Origin: Odiellus spinosus
Lineage: Eukaryota > Arthropoda > Arachnida > Opiliones > Phalangiidae
DNA: 64,000 nt
Reading direction: 5' to 3'
Assembly: GCA_963920705.1 (NCBI GenBank)
Contig: OY987227.1
Coordinates: 23,461,434 to 23,525,433, forward strand
Every line of letters begins with the position of its first letter. The first letter of the stretch is position 1. A program made the translations under genes and the position numbers. Below, piece after piece: positions 1-11,862 of the stretch. Under the pieces are notes generated by a model, which was not told the origin of the DNA, did no database searches, and saw nothing but the letters and a program-made list of their open reading frames with translations.

Positions 1-218
1 TTCACTCCCAAATATTTAAGAAAAAACATAACAGAGGATTTTCTCCCATTGACCCTTAACATTAAATTTGGCTTAATTATTTTTCAGGTAAAACGTGTAT
101 TGAACTGTTTATATTAGTATAATGGAATTAACTTTTTGTTTTCTTAAAGCCCGAATTGTCACGACTCGTACTACAACAGATCGTTAAAAATACTCGCCGG
201 TTTATCAGAATGGAGATA

Positions 219-374
219 TTAAAGGGGCTATCTGCGTTTTTTGGAAGCCCCTTTACAGTCGCCTTGTTTTCTAGCTTATTACATGACGTTGACCGTAACA
301 AATTGAAGTCAAAGATAGGTTGGGCGCAAAAGGGATGAGGACTTTAAAGGGGCAAAAGAGCAGATAGGGCTTTT
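219..374. mobile_element. MITE family F, copy 1
   Basis: TTAA followed by AGGGGCTATCTG at the left and CAGATAGGGC at the right. The interior is shared with the copy at 61957-62117 (GACGTTGACC.TAACAAATTG). The right TTAA is not preserved. Confidence 0.65.
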
Positions 375-375
375 A

Positions 376-829
376 TTCGTAGTACTTTTTTTTAAGGAAA
401 ACCTTATAATTTTATTGATGATTCCCTTAAGAGACCACTTGTTAGTGCTAAAACTCTTAAATACATAAGGGTTGGTTTCGGCCATTCGCAACCTAAATTA
501 GGATTAAATACGGATAATTTTTAATCCGTATTATCTCCTTATTTCAGCATGCATAATCTAAAAAGAACGAATTGCCTCGACTAAAGTCGAGGTGTTATAA
601 TAAAACATTATTTAAAAATTGTTTTATCAGGTTTTAAAGGTTGGTATTCGAGTATTCGTCAATTATAAATTTAATAAAATTAATTATCCAGACTTAGCGT
701 CATTGCCCTTCGATACAACCTTTGGCTAAATGAAGATTGCCAAAACAATCTCATATTTTCAGTAACCGAAATTATCATATCTCGGGCTTTATTCAAACGA
801 AAGTTATTTGTGAAAAGTTTTCGGAGTTG

Positions 830-867
<38 letters not shown>

Positions 868-995
868 CCCTTTAAAGATTGTAATGGTATATCTACGAGC
901 AAGACATACATTTATGTTAAATATAAACCTTTGGAAAACCTTCCTGAACACGCGATAATAATTGGAAATAATATTATACTTAATATTAGTATAAT
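376..995. other. AT-rich intergenic stretch with a 30-base T run
   Basis: No exon or repeat family was recognised here. A homopolymer of 30 T occupies 833-862. Confidence 0.5.
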
Positions 996-1337
996 TAAAG
1001 TGACTCTGTCACCCGAGTTTTATTTTTTTTTCTCTGAAATTTTAAGCAAAAATGGTAAGGTTACGATGACGTAACGCCTACTGTGTCCTTTCCTTTACAT
1101 CTTTAGACTAACTCGCGTCGAAAACCAACGGGATAAAACATACTCTCGCCTTTAACAAACGATAAACACGCCATTATTGGTCATTTTAATTATATTGGAG
1201 CTCGAGTCACGTGATTGACAACGATACCCAAAACTACAAAAAGTTTGAGAACGACGATTTTCTTATTATCTAGAACAGGAAATGCTACTCAATTTCCATA
1301 CGGTTTTCGTGAGAAATCTGTGGCAAGATCACTTCAA
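996..1337. mobile_element. Degenerate MITE family B, copy 1
   Basis: The left end TTAA-AGTGACTCTGTCACC and right end GTGGCAAGATCACT resemble the ends of the copy at 59822-60269. Shared interior pieces include AAATG(A)TACTCAATTTC. Strongly diverged. Confidence 0.5.
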
Positions 1338-1487
1338 AATTGATTTCTAACAGAATGAGACAGTTCGTGAAAATAGTTTGGTCGTTTTGTTTGAAGAAGT
1401 AATGACTAACGATTGTACTAGCGGTTTCTAGAAAGTCTTACACAAATGGCGTGACTTCCAGACATTGAAGTCGTGGACGTAGAATAG

Positions 1488-3891
1488 AATGTCAGTGTTA
1501 TAAGAAAGAATCCGATGGAAAATTGCAAAAACCAAACATTAAAGGTGGCCGCCGTGGAGGTAAGATATTAACTATTAAATATGTCAAATTTTACGACGAA
1601 CGAATGAGAAATGTATCGTAGCAATTAAGGTCAAGAAATTGTACAATGAACGCGTATTGCTCCGTTAAGCCTTTGCTAATTTGGATTTACTGGCCTATAA
1701 TAAACTTATTCTTAATGTAAAATGGGATTTAGGGTGATGTAACTAATTCATTTTGAAATTTTAGATCGGTAACCAAATGACATTAGAGGTTAGAGGTTTA
1801 TACAAAACACACATTTTACGAGAGTTAATTCGTATTACAGCACTCAGAATTTCATTTGAAGACAATTGGTAATGCATATTTTGGTGTGGGTGGAAGGGAC
1901 TTCGAGATACTAACCGTTCTATCGGACAAAATGGATTTCCGGTAATAAAAATATCTCAATCAAAACTCGGATAATGATCGTAATTGTCGTAACTAATATT
2001 AGATACGAGATAGTTTGTCCAGCCGACAAACAATGGGGTTCGTGCGACGATCGAGGCAATTGCACAGGAATGATTGGAATGGTGGCAAGACGGGTAATAA
2101 ACAGGATATAATAAAAATACTTCTCATATTAGATTTCCTTAAACTGAAAATCGCAAAGATTTGGAGATTTTATATATTCAAACTAACCTCGATTAAAGCT
2201 ATTGGTTAAAGCTATGACGTTATTAAATAATAAATCTTGTTTTTTTGACGTTACGGTAAAGCGAGCTCCAATAATTTTTAGGATTATAGTTTTAAGCGAA
2301 ATATTAACAAATTACAGGAAGCCGATATCGCCCTCTCTTCTCTGTCCCCAACAGCAGCCAGAGCAAAATACGTCGACTTCTCGTCCTCCTACTTTCAAGA
2401 AGAAATTACGTTCGTCACGAGGAAACCAGACACGAAACTGGGCAGCAGCGTATTCTTCGCCAAACCTTTCCAACCTGAAGTGAATATTCTCGTAATGATC
2501 GAACAATCCGTATATGTTAATTAGTATTGTTATAATTTCTAGGTGTGGATATCCGCGGCTTGTTTCCTGATTGTTTTCGTAGCGGTGATCAAAATTCTAA
2601 AACGATTGAAGCTTCTGCAACCAAGATTGTTCGAAGTTAAAAATCTGATCGCCATCTTACTGCGCCAAGGTTTAAAAAGAAAAGTTTAATTTTAAGGCAA
2701 ACAATTTATTGTTGTTACTACTCAGATGTTTCGTTGGAAATGTCAACTAAAGAATCTCGAAGTTTAATTACCATGGCATTTCTTTTACTTTTGGCGGGTT
2801 GCGCTGGTAAAATGTACGAATGCACTTTAACTTCCGCAACGAGTTTAACCTCGGTCTCTCGACCTTTGGATAAGTTGGAAGATATGGTAGACGCCATTCA
2901 AAATCGAGGTTACTCTATAGGGGTACTATTAGGAACTTCCGCTCATCATCAAGTTATGGTCAGTTATACACAAACTCCTCAACAAATTTGTGTCGTTTTC
3001 AATCTTTTCATTTATGCCTAGTCATCGAACGCGGAGTATTTGAAAATATTCGCCAACTCTATGAGGGCGAAAGGTTCCGAGACGCATAGAACTGCCGTGG
3101 AAGGATTTAACAGGACCTTAAACGAAAAGTACGCTACCATTGGATCTAAAACGGGTCTACGAAAAATCGCGGCGCGCAAGGGCTTCGATCTATCCAAATT
3201 TCATTTTGCCAGCGAATACTTATTCTTGGATCAAATAGCGATGGCTTATGGAAAGAATTTTCGCTGCAAAGACATGGTCAACAAATGGTAAATTGGATAA
3301 AAAAACTAAAACCAGAAGCCCATGAAAACTTCCTTTGAAGTCTATTACTCCCGGGTCTTGTTTACCCCTCTCTGTATGGGTTAGTTTCAAAAAGCGCGAT
3401 TCGTACGCCTCCTAACGGTAGATATTTTAGGAGCGGGAGTTCGTCGAGCGAATATCTCTAGCAGCCTTGGAGTTCGTCAAAAAAACGTCGTGGTTTGTGG
3501 AGAGAGAGAATTTCCAATTTTCCGTAGACAGGGGGTATGAAGTAGGACCCCTCCGATCTCGTAAAATTGGGAATTTTACCGATACAGAGAGGAGCGCTAT
3601 ATGGAACATTAGAGTAGTAGACTTCAAAGGAGGGTTTCATCGGCTTCTGCTAAAACTTAGTTCATCTATTTAAATAGGTTACTAGTCTTGGCCGGTTCGG
3701 ATCTGATGACCAAATGGGAAATGAAAATCAACTGGAAGCTGAACAAAGGATATGCAGCGAATAGTAGACCCAATCAAAAATACATCGATTTGAACGATTT
3801 AAAAACCGTACTAGTTGGTCTAATCGCTGGATACGCCTTGGCATCGACAGTTCTAATAGTCGAATTTCTTAATTATTTCGCAGATTTATAA
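1488..3891 (+). CDS. Divergent ionotropic receptor (IR/iGluR-like ligand-gated channel), multi-exon
   Basis: Exons: (1488)-1559, 1841-1941, 2003-2093, 2318-2479, 2543-2669, 2726-2958, 3022-3287, 3678-3891. All joins have GT-AG borders and keep one frame to the stop at 3889-3891. The first exon gives TLKVAAVE, the usual start of lobe S1. The next exons give DKMDFRYEIV and then NCTGMIGMV. The 2318 exon gives ADIALSSLSPTAARAKYVDF, with the conserved S1 ligand arginine, and ends in the PF-x-P-E lead into M1. M1 begins VWISAACFLIVF. The 2726 exon encodes the pore/M3 region, where MYECTLTSA replaces the usual SYTANLAAF. Lobe S2 keeps a GTS motif and an acidic residue in YLFLDQIAMAY. The last exon holds the final helix (about LKTVLVGLIAGYAL) and a very short tail. 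The left edge of the first exon is uncertain and any N-terminal exons were not found. It is probably a plasma-membrane chemosensory-type receptor; the ligand is unknown. Confidence 0.87.
3313..3649 (-). mobile_element. MITE family A, copy 1 (inside IR-gene intron)
   Basis: 337 bp with a perfect 7-bp target duplication ctaaaac (3306-3312 and 3650-3656). The left arm is the mutated one (CAGAAGCCCATGAAAACTTC); the right arm is intact. It occupies most of the intron 3288-3677 of the IR-like gene. Strand '-' means the arm beginning CTATTACTCCCGGG is on the left. Confidence 0.95.
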
Positions 3892-3910
3892 ATTGTATCA
3901 CAGGCTACGA

Positions 3911-3916
3911 AATAAA
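3911..3916 (+). promoter_or_regulatory. AATAAA polyadenylation signal of the IR-like gene
   Basis: A canonical AATAAA lies 20 bases after the stop codon of the IR-like gene, so the 3' UTR is probably very short. Confidence 0.65.
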
Positions 3917-4586
3917 TACGTTTAATTATAATACGCCATGAGGCGTTGTTTATTTATACCTAGCTTACCGTGGGGGAGTCAGAAATTAAAAATTCAAACC
4001 CCTATAGGTAAAGTATAAGCCAAAATTTTACAATTGGGACTTGATCGGTGGGAAAAAAAATAAGGGTGAAATCGCGTTGAACGATACCAAAATCCAATCA
4101 TTGAATTTCGTAGAAAGTGGAGAACTGGGCACCACTTAGTAACATTACAACACCAAAAACACTGAATCTGGATAACCCGAGTGAAGTCAATAGTTTCCCA
4201 CTATAAACTACTTTTAACTCGTTAATTAAATATCTAAATAAACAAAATTAGTTATATTAGTGATAATACTATATTAAGTAATGATGTAAAGGCCAGCTTT
4301 ATAAAACTCAATTTGAACGAAGGATGCGAACATCGTGTAATGTCAGCTCCCAAGAAAATTAAATTCAGTAAACCATTAATTTTATACTACTTAAACACGT
4401 GTTCAGCTGGGCGTTTCTATAGAGGTAGCTAGATGATCTAAAACATTTAATTACATATATACGATTGCTATATACTACGTGTCGGGTCACAGTTAAAAGA
4501 ATATCCAAGTTAAACAAACCCTTTTTTTATATTTCTTCCTTTGGCGATGTACTTGGGCAACAGGATAAAAATCTTGCATAAAAGGC
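3917..4586. other. Intergenic, no recognised feature
   Basis: AT-rich sequence between the IR-like gene and the family-I element. No exon or repeat was recognised. Confidence 0.5.
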
Positions 4587-4590
4587 TTAA

Positions 4591-5350
4591 GGGCCTTTCA
4601 CACCAGCCAATCTTTAGCTCCAACTAGTTGGTACAACTAATCGGAGCAATTAGTTGGTCCAACTCCACCGTTCACACACTTAAAAAAATGTATAAACATT
4701 TTCCTTCAATTTTTATGAACAGCCAATCATTAAGGGTTAATGTGATGTCATAATTTTCGCCACTCCCTCCCTTTTTGTTTTTGGTACTTTTTAAATAATC
4801 GCGGCCGAATTTTTGCGGCTTATTTTTAAAAATTATGCGCGGGCGCCACCTAGCAGAGATCGAGTGAAGAACTAGAGAGACTCAAGAGAGGTCAGACTCC
4901 TGGGTTTCGCTACACAGTTATCGTTTATTTAATTGCACTTGAGGATAAATAGGAGTTTAATTTAACACTTTTATGTGTTAACGTACCTTCAATTTAGAAT
5001 TCGTTTTCGAATTCATTGTCAATCGGTTCCAGAATAGAGAAAAAGTCAAACGATATGTCCACCAACCAGCCCAATCAAAAATAAAATGGCTACCAATCTA
5101 TGCCAGAAGACCGGGATTATTTTTATGACCGGAAACTAACTCCTATCACGTGATGAAGAGGTCTCTGATTGGTCAAACTCTTAAAGTTGGCGCGACAAGT
5201 TGCCACGAAATTGGGTCAGCAACCCAATTTTTTCAGGACAATTTTAATTTTGCCAACTCCACCAATTTTTATTCACACGTAGCAACTAGTTGGGGCAATT
5301 TGAGTTACCACAACTAGTTGGAGCTAAAAATTGGCTGGTGTGAAAGGCCC
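4591..5350. mobile_element. MITE family I, full copy
   Basis: About 760 bp with inverted ends GGGCCTTTCACACCAGCCAA and the inverse, followed by a TCCAACTAGTTGG motif in each arm. TTAA at 4587-4590 and TTTAA at 5351-5355 suggest a TTAA target. Confidence 0.82.
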
Positions 5351-6029
5351 TTTAATATATTACGCGATGGCGCAATTTAACTTCCCCGTAATAAATAAAA
5401 AAGAAGAGAAGATCGTGGCATTAATCTATTCGAGAGAATGTTCACGGCGAAGAAAGAAAGGATTCATTTCGTATAATATAAAATTGTTTGGCGATTTTAT
5501 CTCTCAATGTAAAATAAAAAGCTATTAATCTTGGCTCTTGAGGTTTGAAAACGAAAGAAAAATTTTCCCATTACTACAAAACGAATGTAATGTTGAACAA
5601 CAGACCTACGTGGCCACGCATCCCAGAGAAAAACTCTTTTAAGAGGTGGAGAGAGCGATAGAGGGAGGGAGGAAAGCGACAGGTGTGCTCCGGAACAAAT
5701 CTCACGCTCACATCGCCAGGAGTATAATAATATTGTACAAAACATAATAATGTAAGGTGCATCTCGTTTCTTTCAACGTATTGTGAGATGAGAAGGCCTT
5801 TACCAATGATCAACGCCAAAAGGGAGGGTGAAAACAATAAAATCTAACCACACTCTAATATAGGGTTATTAATGATACTCTCATAATAAGTTATTTTTAA
5901 TTTATTTCTACTGTTAAAATGTGCGTAAAACTCATCAAAGCTCATTAAAAGTAAATTACAGTTAATTATCAAAGACTATAGCTAAGCCTAAATTCGTTTA
6001 AGTGAGTAAAAATTGTCGAGAAAACTGAG

Positions 6030-6215
6030 TTGATGATGACAATGACTTCGAAACAGTTTTCAAACCGTTTTCAACCTTTAAATCAACTTTTCAAGATAAT
6101 AATTATAATATTTTGAGAAATGATCTTTACAGTTGACCTCAAAATTTAAACAATTTGACCTTTCCAAAACGCTTAAAAACGGTTTCGATGTATCTTGTGT
6201 GAACACGACTATATT
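6030..6215. mobile_element. Degenerate MITE family D2
   Basis: Pieces such as GAAACAGTTTTCAAACCG, AATTTGACCTTTCCAAAACG and TTGTGTGAACACGACTA match the copies at 25666 and 29546 in inverse orientation. Confidence 0.45.
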
Positions 6216-6452
6216 AACAAACATAATTTTCGGTTCAGGCGCCATTTCAAAGACGAACTCTCATTGACACGAGCAATTAAGTCCTTTTGAAATAAATTGG
6301 AAATTTCTTCGAGCGTTGTTTCATATCTTTCATAATTAACTGCGATTTACCTCGAACTCGAAACCTTTGTCGAGTTTTGATAATGTTTTTAGGTATATTT
6401 TAACGGTATAAATCGATTAAAATTAACTTTTTTCAAAGAGTCTAGTAACCCT

Positions 6453-6690
6453 TTAAAGGGAGAAATCAACCTTACAACAAGTGATATTTTTTATCGATTT
6501 CTTATCGTTTAATTAGGCCTAGTCCCAACAGTAAAAAATTTACAAACCAATATTAAACTACAAATAAATTTAAAACTTACCATCAAAATAGGCATGTAAG
6601 GACTGGCCACAATGTCATTGTTCGCTAGACCTAATATGGGGAGTTCAGGATCTCCATGAATCCAGCTAAGCCTATTTTGATGGAGGGCGT
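6453..6690. mobile_element. MITE family C, copy a (right end missing)
   Basis: TTAA-AGGGAGAAATCAACC at the left, then the family block ATTAAACTACAAATAAATTT and the palindromic CATCAAAATAGG..CCTATTTTGATG core. It stops without the right terminus. Confidence 0.65.
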
Positions 6691-6692
6691 GT

Positions 6693-7580
6693 CACTAACG
6701 TTCATGTTCCTCTGTGTGAATTTATGAGACGGTCTATACTGAATTTATTGGTTGGTTAAAATAATTGACAGCGAAGCTTAGATTGATAATGGCTTATTAG
6801 AAAACATGCACTCGGACATGCAACAAAAACGAGTCTGAATAAAAAGATCACGTTGGGCAACTAGGTTACGAATCACTTAATTTGATCATGAGTGTTTAGA
6901 AGGCTCTATTACGAGTATGTCACACTTATACCACTAACTTGGGTAAAGATTTTAACGAATTTCTACCAAAAATGAGTCGATTTCTCTCAGAGTCTCCCTT
7001 GAAAGACACGAGCCGTTGTGTTTTTGCTGCGGGTTAATGTTACGCGGCGGGGTTAAGAGTGCCGCGACGCCAAGTTATAATACTGTTACGGGTTGGATTA
7101 GCACGTGTGAGGGAGCGTGCATGGTGCAGGAATGACTGAGCTGGGTGCGTTCCAAATAACATCAGCGATGCGGCGTAAAATAACTAGCGAGTCGTGCGAT
7201 TGGAAGTGAGGGAAGCCCGCTCGCTCAGTGAGCTAGTGAACTTTAGATCCCATGTAGTAACCCCTCGCCCAAATAGTGTAGCGTAGCGTAGCGAATCGTG
7301 CCATAATGTTGCCAGTCGTGCTGACGAAGCGGCTGGTGCAGCCCTAACTTCCAGATTCTATCTTCAACACGCGGCCGCGTAAAGGCGCCTTCGTGAGAAT
7401 GAGCGCCCAAAAAGGTCACAATTACTTAGGTCCCTATATATAGCATAGTTAGTAATGAATTATATAAACTTTTAACAAAATTAGAACTTTTAATTTAACG
7501 TATTTTAATCACCCGTTATCAATTCCATCTACCAAACCTTTTGTACTCGGTCTAAACCAAATTCAGCCAACACCGTTCCA
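6693..7580. other. Intergenic stretch with a relatively GC-rich core
   Basis: About 7010-7400 is richer in G and C than the surroundings and holds many CG dinucleotides and a GTAGC(GTAGC) run near 7280. No coding exon was recognised. A promoter or non-coding transcript is possible. Confidence 0.3.
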
Positions 7581-7588
7581 AGTGGGTT

Positions 7589-7924
7589 CAGAAGCCGATG
7601 AAACCCTCCTTTGAAGTCTACTACTCTAATGTTCCATATGGCGCGCCTCTCTGTATGGGTAAAATTCACGATTTTAAGAGATCGGAGGGGTCCTACTTCA
7701 TACCCCTTGTCTACGGAAAATTGGAAATTCTCTCTCTCCATGAACGACGACGTTTTTGGACGAACTCCAAGGCTGCTAGAGATATTCGCTCGACGAACTC
7801 CCGCTCCGAAAATATCTACCGTTAGAAGGCGTACGAATCACGCTTTTTGAAACTAACCCATACAGAGAGGGGTAGACAAGACCCGGGAGTAATAGACTTC
7901 AAAGGAGGGTTTCATCGGCTTCTG
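7589..7924 (+). mobile_element. MITE family A, copy 2
   Basis: 336 bp; target duplication gtgggtt (7582-7588 and 7925-7931). Termini CAGAAGCCGATGAAACC and its inverse. The arm beginning CTACTCTAATGTTCC is on the left ('+'). Confidence 0.95.
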
Positions 7925-8502
7925 GTGGGTTCCACTCCCATTACTTGTGAAGGTGCCTTTAATAAGTAGAGATATTTGGAGGCACCCAACCCTTTGTATC
8001 GTATACGTTTAAGATTTTATAAATTTCCCTCACCAACAACAGGTTATTTTCCATTAAATGTTTTTATGGGTTAGTTTGCGAAGATTTTTTTCATGTCTGT
8101 CAGTAAAACCGCGTTTCATCCATGTTCGTATATATGATTTAGCAGTCATTTAAATACCCAAAATAATCAAGATTCATAAATGGAGCGATTGAAAATAACA
8201 TCCCCCTTTCGATGGAAACATCCAAAATAAACTTTGTGACTTTGCAATAAGAGAGGGTACTCATTGGTGGTAATGGGATTCCCTATATATATATATATTT
8301 TCTGATCAAAACTCAGTCCCATCTACTTCAGTTGTAATTTCAACAGCCAGAGGAGGCTATTTCAAATTTTGTATCTCGGTCGTTGTAGAGTTCATAATAT
8401 ACCCGGTTGTATCCTTGGATATGATGATGTCCTCTTGACCGGTAACGAGTATACAGGAGTTGACTGAACAATTAAGTTGCGTCAAAATATAGCTTTGGGT
8501 CC

Positions 8503-8861
8503 TTTCGACCGAATTCCCATTCGACCGAACCCAATCCCATTCGACCGAAAAACCCGCGCTTTGGCGGTATTTCTAAGGTATAACCTAACCTAACCTAACC
8601 TTTCAAATAAATATTATTTAAAACTGCATTATTGTACTTTTTTTTACTACCGTTTACGTACGAAGAACCTAGCTTAACAAAAGTTCTATTCAACGTATTA
8701 CATATATAATTATGCGTATGCTTCTATTCGATTGAATTAAATTTTTGAATTTATTAGCCCATTCGGTCGAATGAGAAGAAACCTTTTTCCCAGCCCAATG
8801 GGCTAGAAATTGCAGCTATTCGGCCGAATGGGATTTCGTTCATATGGGAATTCGGTCGAAA
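8503..8861. mobile_element. Palindromic MITE family H with an internal TTAGG-type tract
   Basis: Left TTTCGACCGAATTCCCAT pairs with right ATGGGAATTCGGTCGAAA, and second inner ATTCGACCGAA-type motifs occur in both arms. About 359 bp; no convincing target duplication. Confidence 0.75.
8579..8601. repeat. Short TAACC (TTAGG complement) tract
   Basis: Four consecutive TAACC-type units inside the family-H palindrome. The motif equals the arthropod telomere repeat in inverse. Confidence 0.6.
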
Positions 8862-9416
8862 GAGAATATACCAAAATGCATAGTTTGAACAGGCTTTAAT
8901 CGAGGATTAAAAAGAAAGCGAAATAAAGGAAAATTATCTTCTACCATCTACGTAAAGTCTTGTTTCTTTTTAAGTTAATTTTTTAAAGTTTTTGGTAAGG
9001 AAAATAGGGGTATTATCCAGTTTTGGCTGCTTGACCTCTTGGTTTAGAAGGTTTAATTTTAACGCGAGGTGGTGGGGGGGGGGGGCATCTACACGCCTAG
9101 AACGAGGTTCTAATTGTCTGCTCATGAGAAAAAAGCCATTTTCGCCTTTTATCCCGACTCTTTCAAAAATTCGTTTAACTCCTAAAGTTTAAAAAGGAAA
9201 ATTGAGATAATTAGGAAAGCGAGGCTCACGCTCTCTTCTTCAGCCTGGAGTCTCCCTTTTCTTATTTTATATAAACTTATTAACCACGAAATAATTTATT
9301 TCTCGCGGAAAGATAATTTTTCCGAGCCTAATTCCATTTTTGGCCCACCCGTTTCTGGTTAACAAGATGGATTACCCCGCAATAATAGTAAAAACTACGC
9401 CTAATACGTATAAAAT

Positions 9417-9755
9417 CAGAAGCCGATGAAACCCTCCTTTGAAGTCTATTACTCCCGGGTCTTGTCTACCCCTCTCTGTTTGGGTTAGTTTCAAAAAGCG
9501 CGATTCGTACGCCTCCTAACGGTAGATATTTTCGGAGCGGGAGTTCGTCGAGCGAATATCTCTAGCACCCTTGGAGTTCGTCCAAAAAACGTCGTCGTTT
9601 GTGGAGAGAGAGAATTTCCAATTTTCCGTAGACAGGGGGGTATGAAGTAGGACCCCTCCGATCTCGTAAAATTGTGAATTTTACCCATACAGAGAGGAGC
9701 GCTATATGGAACATTAGAGTAGTAGACTTCAAACGGAGGGTTTCATCGGCTTCTG
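9417..9755 (-). mobile_element. MITE family A, copy 3
   Basis: 339 bp; target duplication ataaaat (9410-9416 and 9756-9762). The right arm carries a one-base insertion (AAACGGAGGG). Confidence 0.95.
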
Positions 9756-9785
9756 ATAAAATTAATATCTTAGTCAAAGACTTAA

Positions 9786-9830
9786 AAATTAGCGTGTATG
9801 GACCATCAATTAGCGTGTATGGACCATCAA
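9786..9830. repeat. 22-bp tandem duplication
   Basis: AATTAGCGTGTATGGACCATC occurs twice in direct succession, just right of MITE A copy 3. Confidence 0.7.
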
Positions 9831-10469
9831 ACTAAAATAATTGACCTTCCTACGACGACATACTCTAAAAGTGTACAAAGTCATCTTCACTCGGTAGAGT
9901 GGTGTGGCTAAAATAGACGGAACCATTCACGTTGAAATATAATTGGAATTTTTGGAATATATTAAATAATAATTAGGCAAAGTATCTATTCGAACGACTA
10001 CCGCGCGCGCACGGGTGCTTGAATTCGTTGAATGAAATAGAGAAAGGGTTAATTATTCTTGAATTAAAATTTTTCAAAGAAAAAAAATGTATTCATTATA
10101 GCGACCGCAATTATAGTTCTTAGATCCGGTTGCCATTAAATTAAATAGAAAAATTATTTTAATTATTTTAATCTTCACTCCAAGAGATGAAAGTAAGAAC
10201 CCGTAAGAAATTAAATTCGGGTACGTCAACCATGGAATAATGGTTGTTATTCCATGCGTCAACGTCACGAGCGTCAAGGCGGGTTACGTGAAGGAGCTAT
10301 AGCTCATGGAGTTGAGTTCTATCTAAAAGGATGACATCTTAATGAAGGCTTTTTGTGATTGGTCGAAGTTTTAAAATGTAAACGTCAAGATATTCCAGAG
10401 AAACCCAACTAATAATATATTATAGTTGCCCACTCCAAGATACCATCTCCCAGGGATTCGCATACCATC

Positions 10470-10515
10470 GAATCGATAAGAAATCACTTGATATTAGGTT
10501 GCATTCTCCCTTTAA
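10470..10515. mobile_element. Right-end fragment of MITE family C (copy b)
   Basis: A short piece ending TTAGGTTGCATTCTCCCT-TTAA, 90 bp upstream of a full copy. Confidence 0.6.
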
Positions 10516-10605
10516 ATACGTATTTAAGATTATACAAATACTAATCGTGGATGTATAGTGTGATTATAAGCTTCTTTATCATTTTGATTTAGTCTCTCTT
10601 TAAAG

Positions 10606-11046
10606 TTAAAGGGAGAATGCAACCTAAATACAAGTGATTTTTTATCGATTCCTTATCGTTTAAATAGGCCTAATCCACCGATAAAAAGTTTACAATGCAA
10701 ATATTAAACTAGAAATAAATTTAAAACTTACCCTGAAAATAGGCTTAGCGGGATTCATGGAGATCCTGAATCGCGTCCGTGTAAGGTCTAGCGACCAATG
10801 AGCAAAGGCCAGTCGTTCACGCGAGATCTCCACGAGACTTACGTCGCGCGCGATTGGTCGCTAGACCTTACACGCGAGGAAATCAGGAGCTCCATGAATC
10901 CCACTAAGCCTATTTTCAGGGTAAGTTTTAAATTTATTTCTAGTTTAATATTTGTTTGTAAATTTTTTCGCTAGTGGATTAGGCCTATTTAAACAATAAG
11001 GAATCGATAAAAAATCCCTTGTTGTTTGGTTGCATCCTCCCTTTAA
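10606..11046. mobile_element. MITE family C, copy c (full, TTAA both sides)
   Basis: 441 bp: TTAA-AGGGAGAATGCAACCTAA to GGTTGCATCCTCCCT-TTAA. Nearly palindromic throughout, including the AATAGGCTTAGCGGGATTC arms. Confidence 0.88.
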
Positions 11047-11725
11047 GAAAAAAAGCAAATTTTCCGTCAGAAAAACCTTTTTTTACCCGAAAATTAGAAA
11101 TTTTATTTTCATAAAGGCATAAAAAGAAAGAAAAACAGTAGATTGTGTATCATATAGGAATTTGAAAGTCCCGGGTCACTCAACTTTGGTACGTGCATGA
11201 CGTATATACATAGCGCCGCCAGCTAAGCAACAAACCGATAACCATCGAGTTGCCAAGAGTACAACGCCACGCATGGAGGGCTAGAGACCCATCACTCCCT
11301 CCCCCTTTTCCTCTTTAGAGCACCCATTATATTGGGCGTTTGTAATCCTCCATTATTACCGAGGAAAATAATCCACCCCGCACCACTTTCCTCCCTCTCC
11401 TCCTTTTAGCCATTACCCGAAATCCGGACTTCGTCAAAAATAAAAACTAAAAAAAACCGGTTAAGAAATGAAATTATCGTTAGCGAAAAGATCCAAATTC
11501 ACTTAGCACGTACCATCTAAAAGTAGAGCTCGGAATCGGGGATCTGTTTTTCGTATTTTTCCAGATATTTTATTTTTGGACTGTTTGTTTGTGACTAAAG
11601 AAGGCGATTTACAAATTCAGATAGAAGTTAAATGGATAGGGTAAATCCGAAGATAAACGTTCCAAGATTTATCTATAGTCCTAGTCGATTTGCCGGAAAT
11701 GGGCGCTTGTCTCAGAGCCGCGCCG

Positions 11726-11862
11726 CCATCTTTTTGTAGTAACAGGCTGCCAGACTATTTCTAATTTTATTTCCCACAAACCAAATTCAAGTTGTTAGTC
11801 TGTCGCTCTCCACTAGAACAGACCACTAGAGCAGACGAAAATTTCACACTACAAAAAGATGG
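11726..11862. repeat. Inverted repeat U inside family T
   Basis: CCATCTTTTTGTAGT and its inverse ACTACAAAAAGATGG lie about 110 bp apart and are absent from the other T copy. Possibly a small MITE. Confidence 0.45.
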
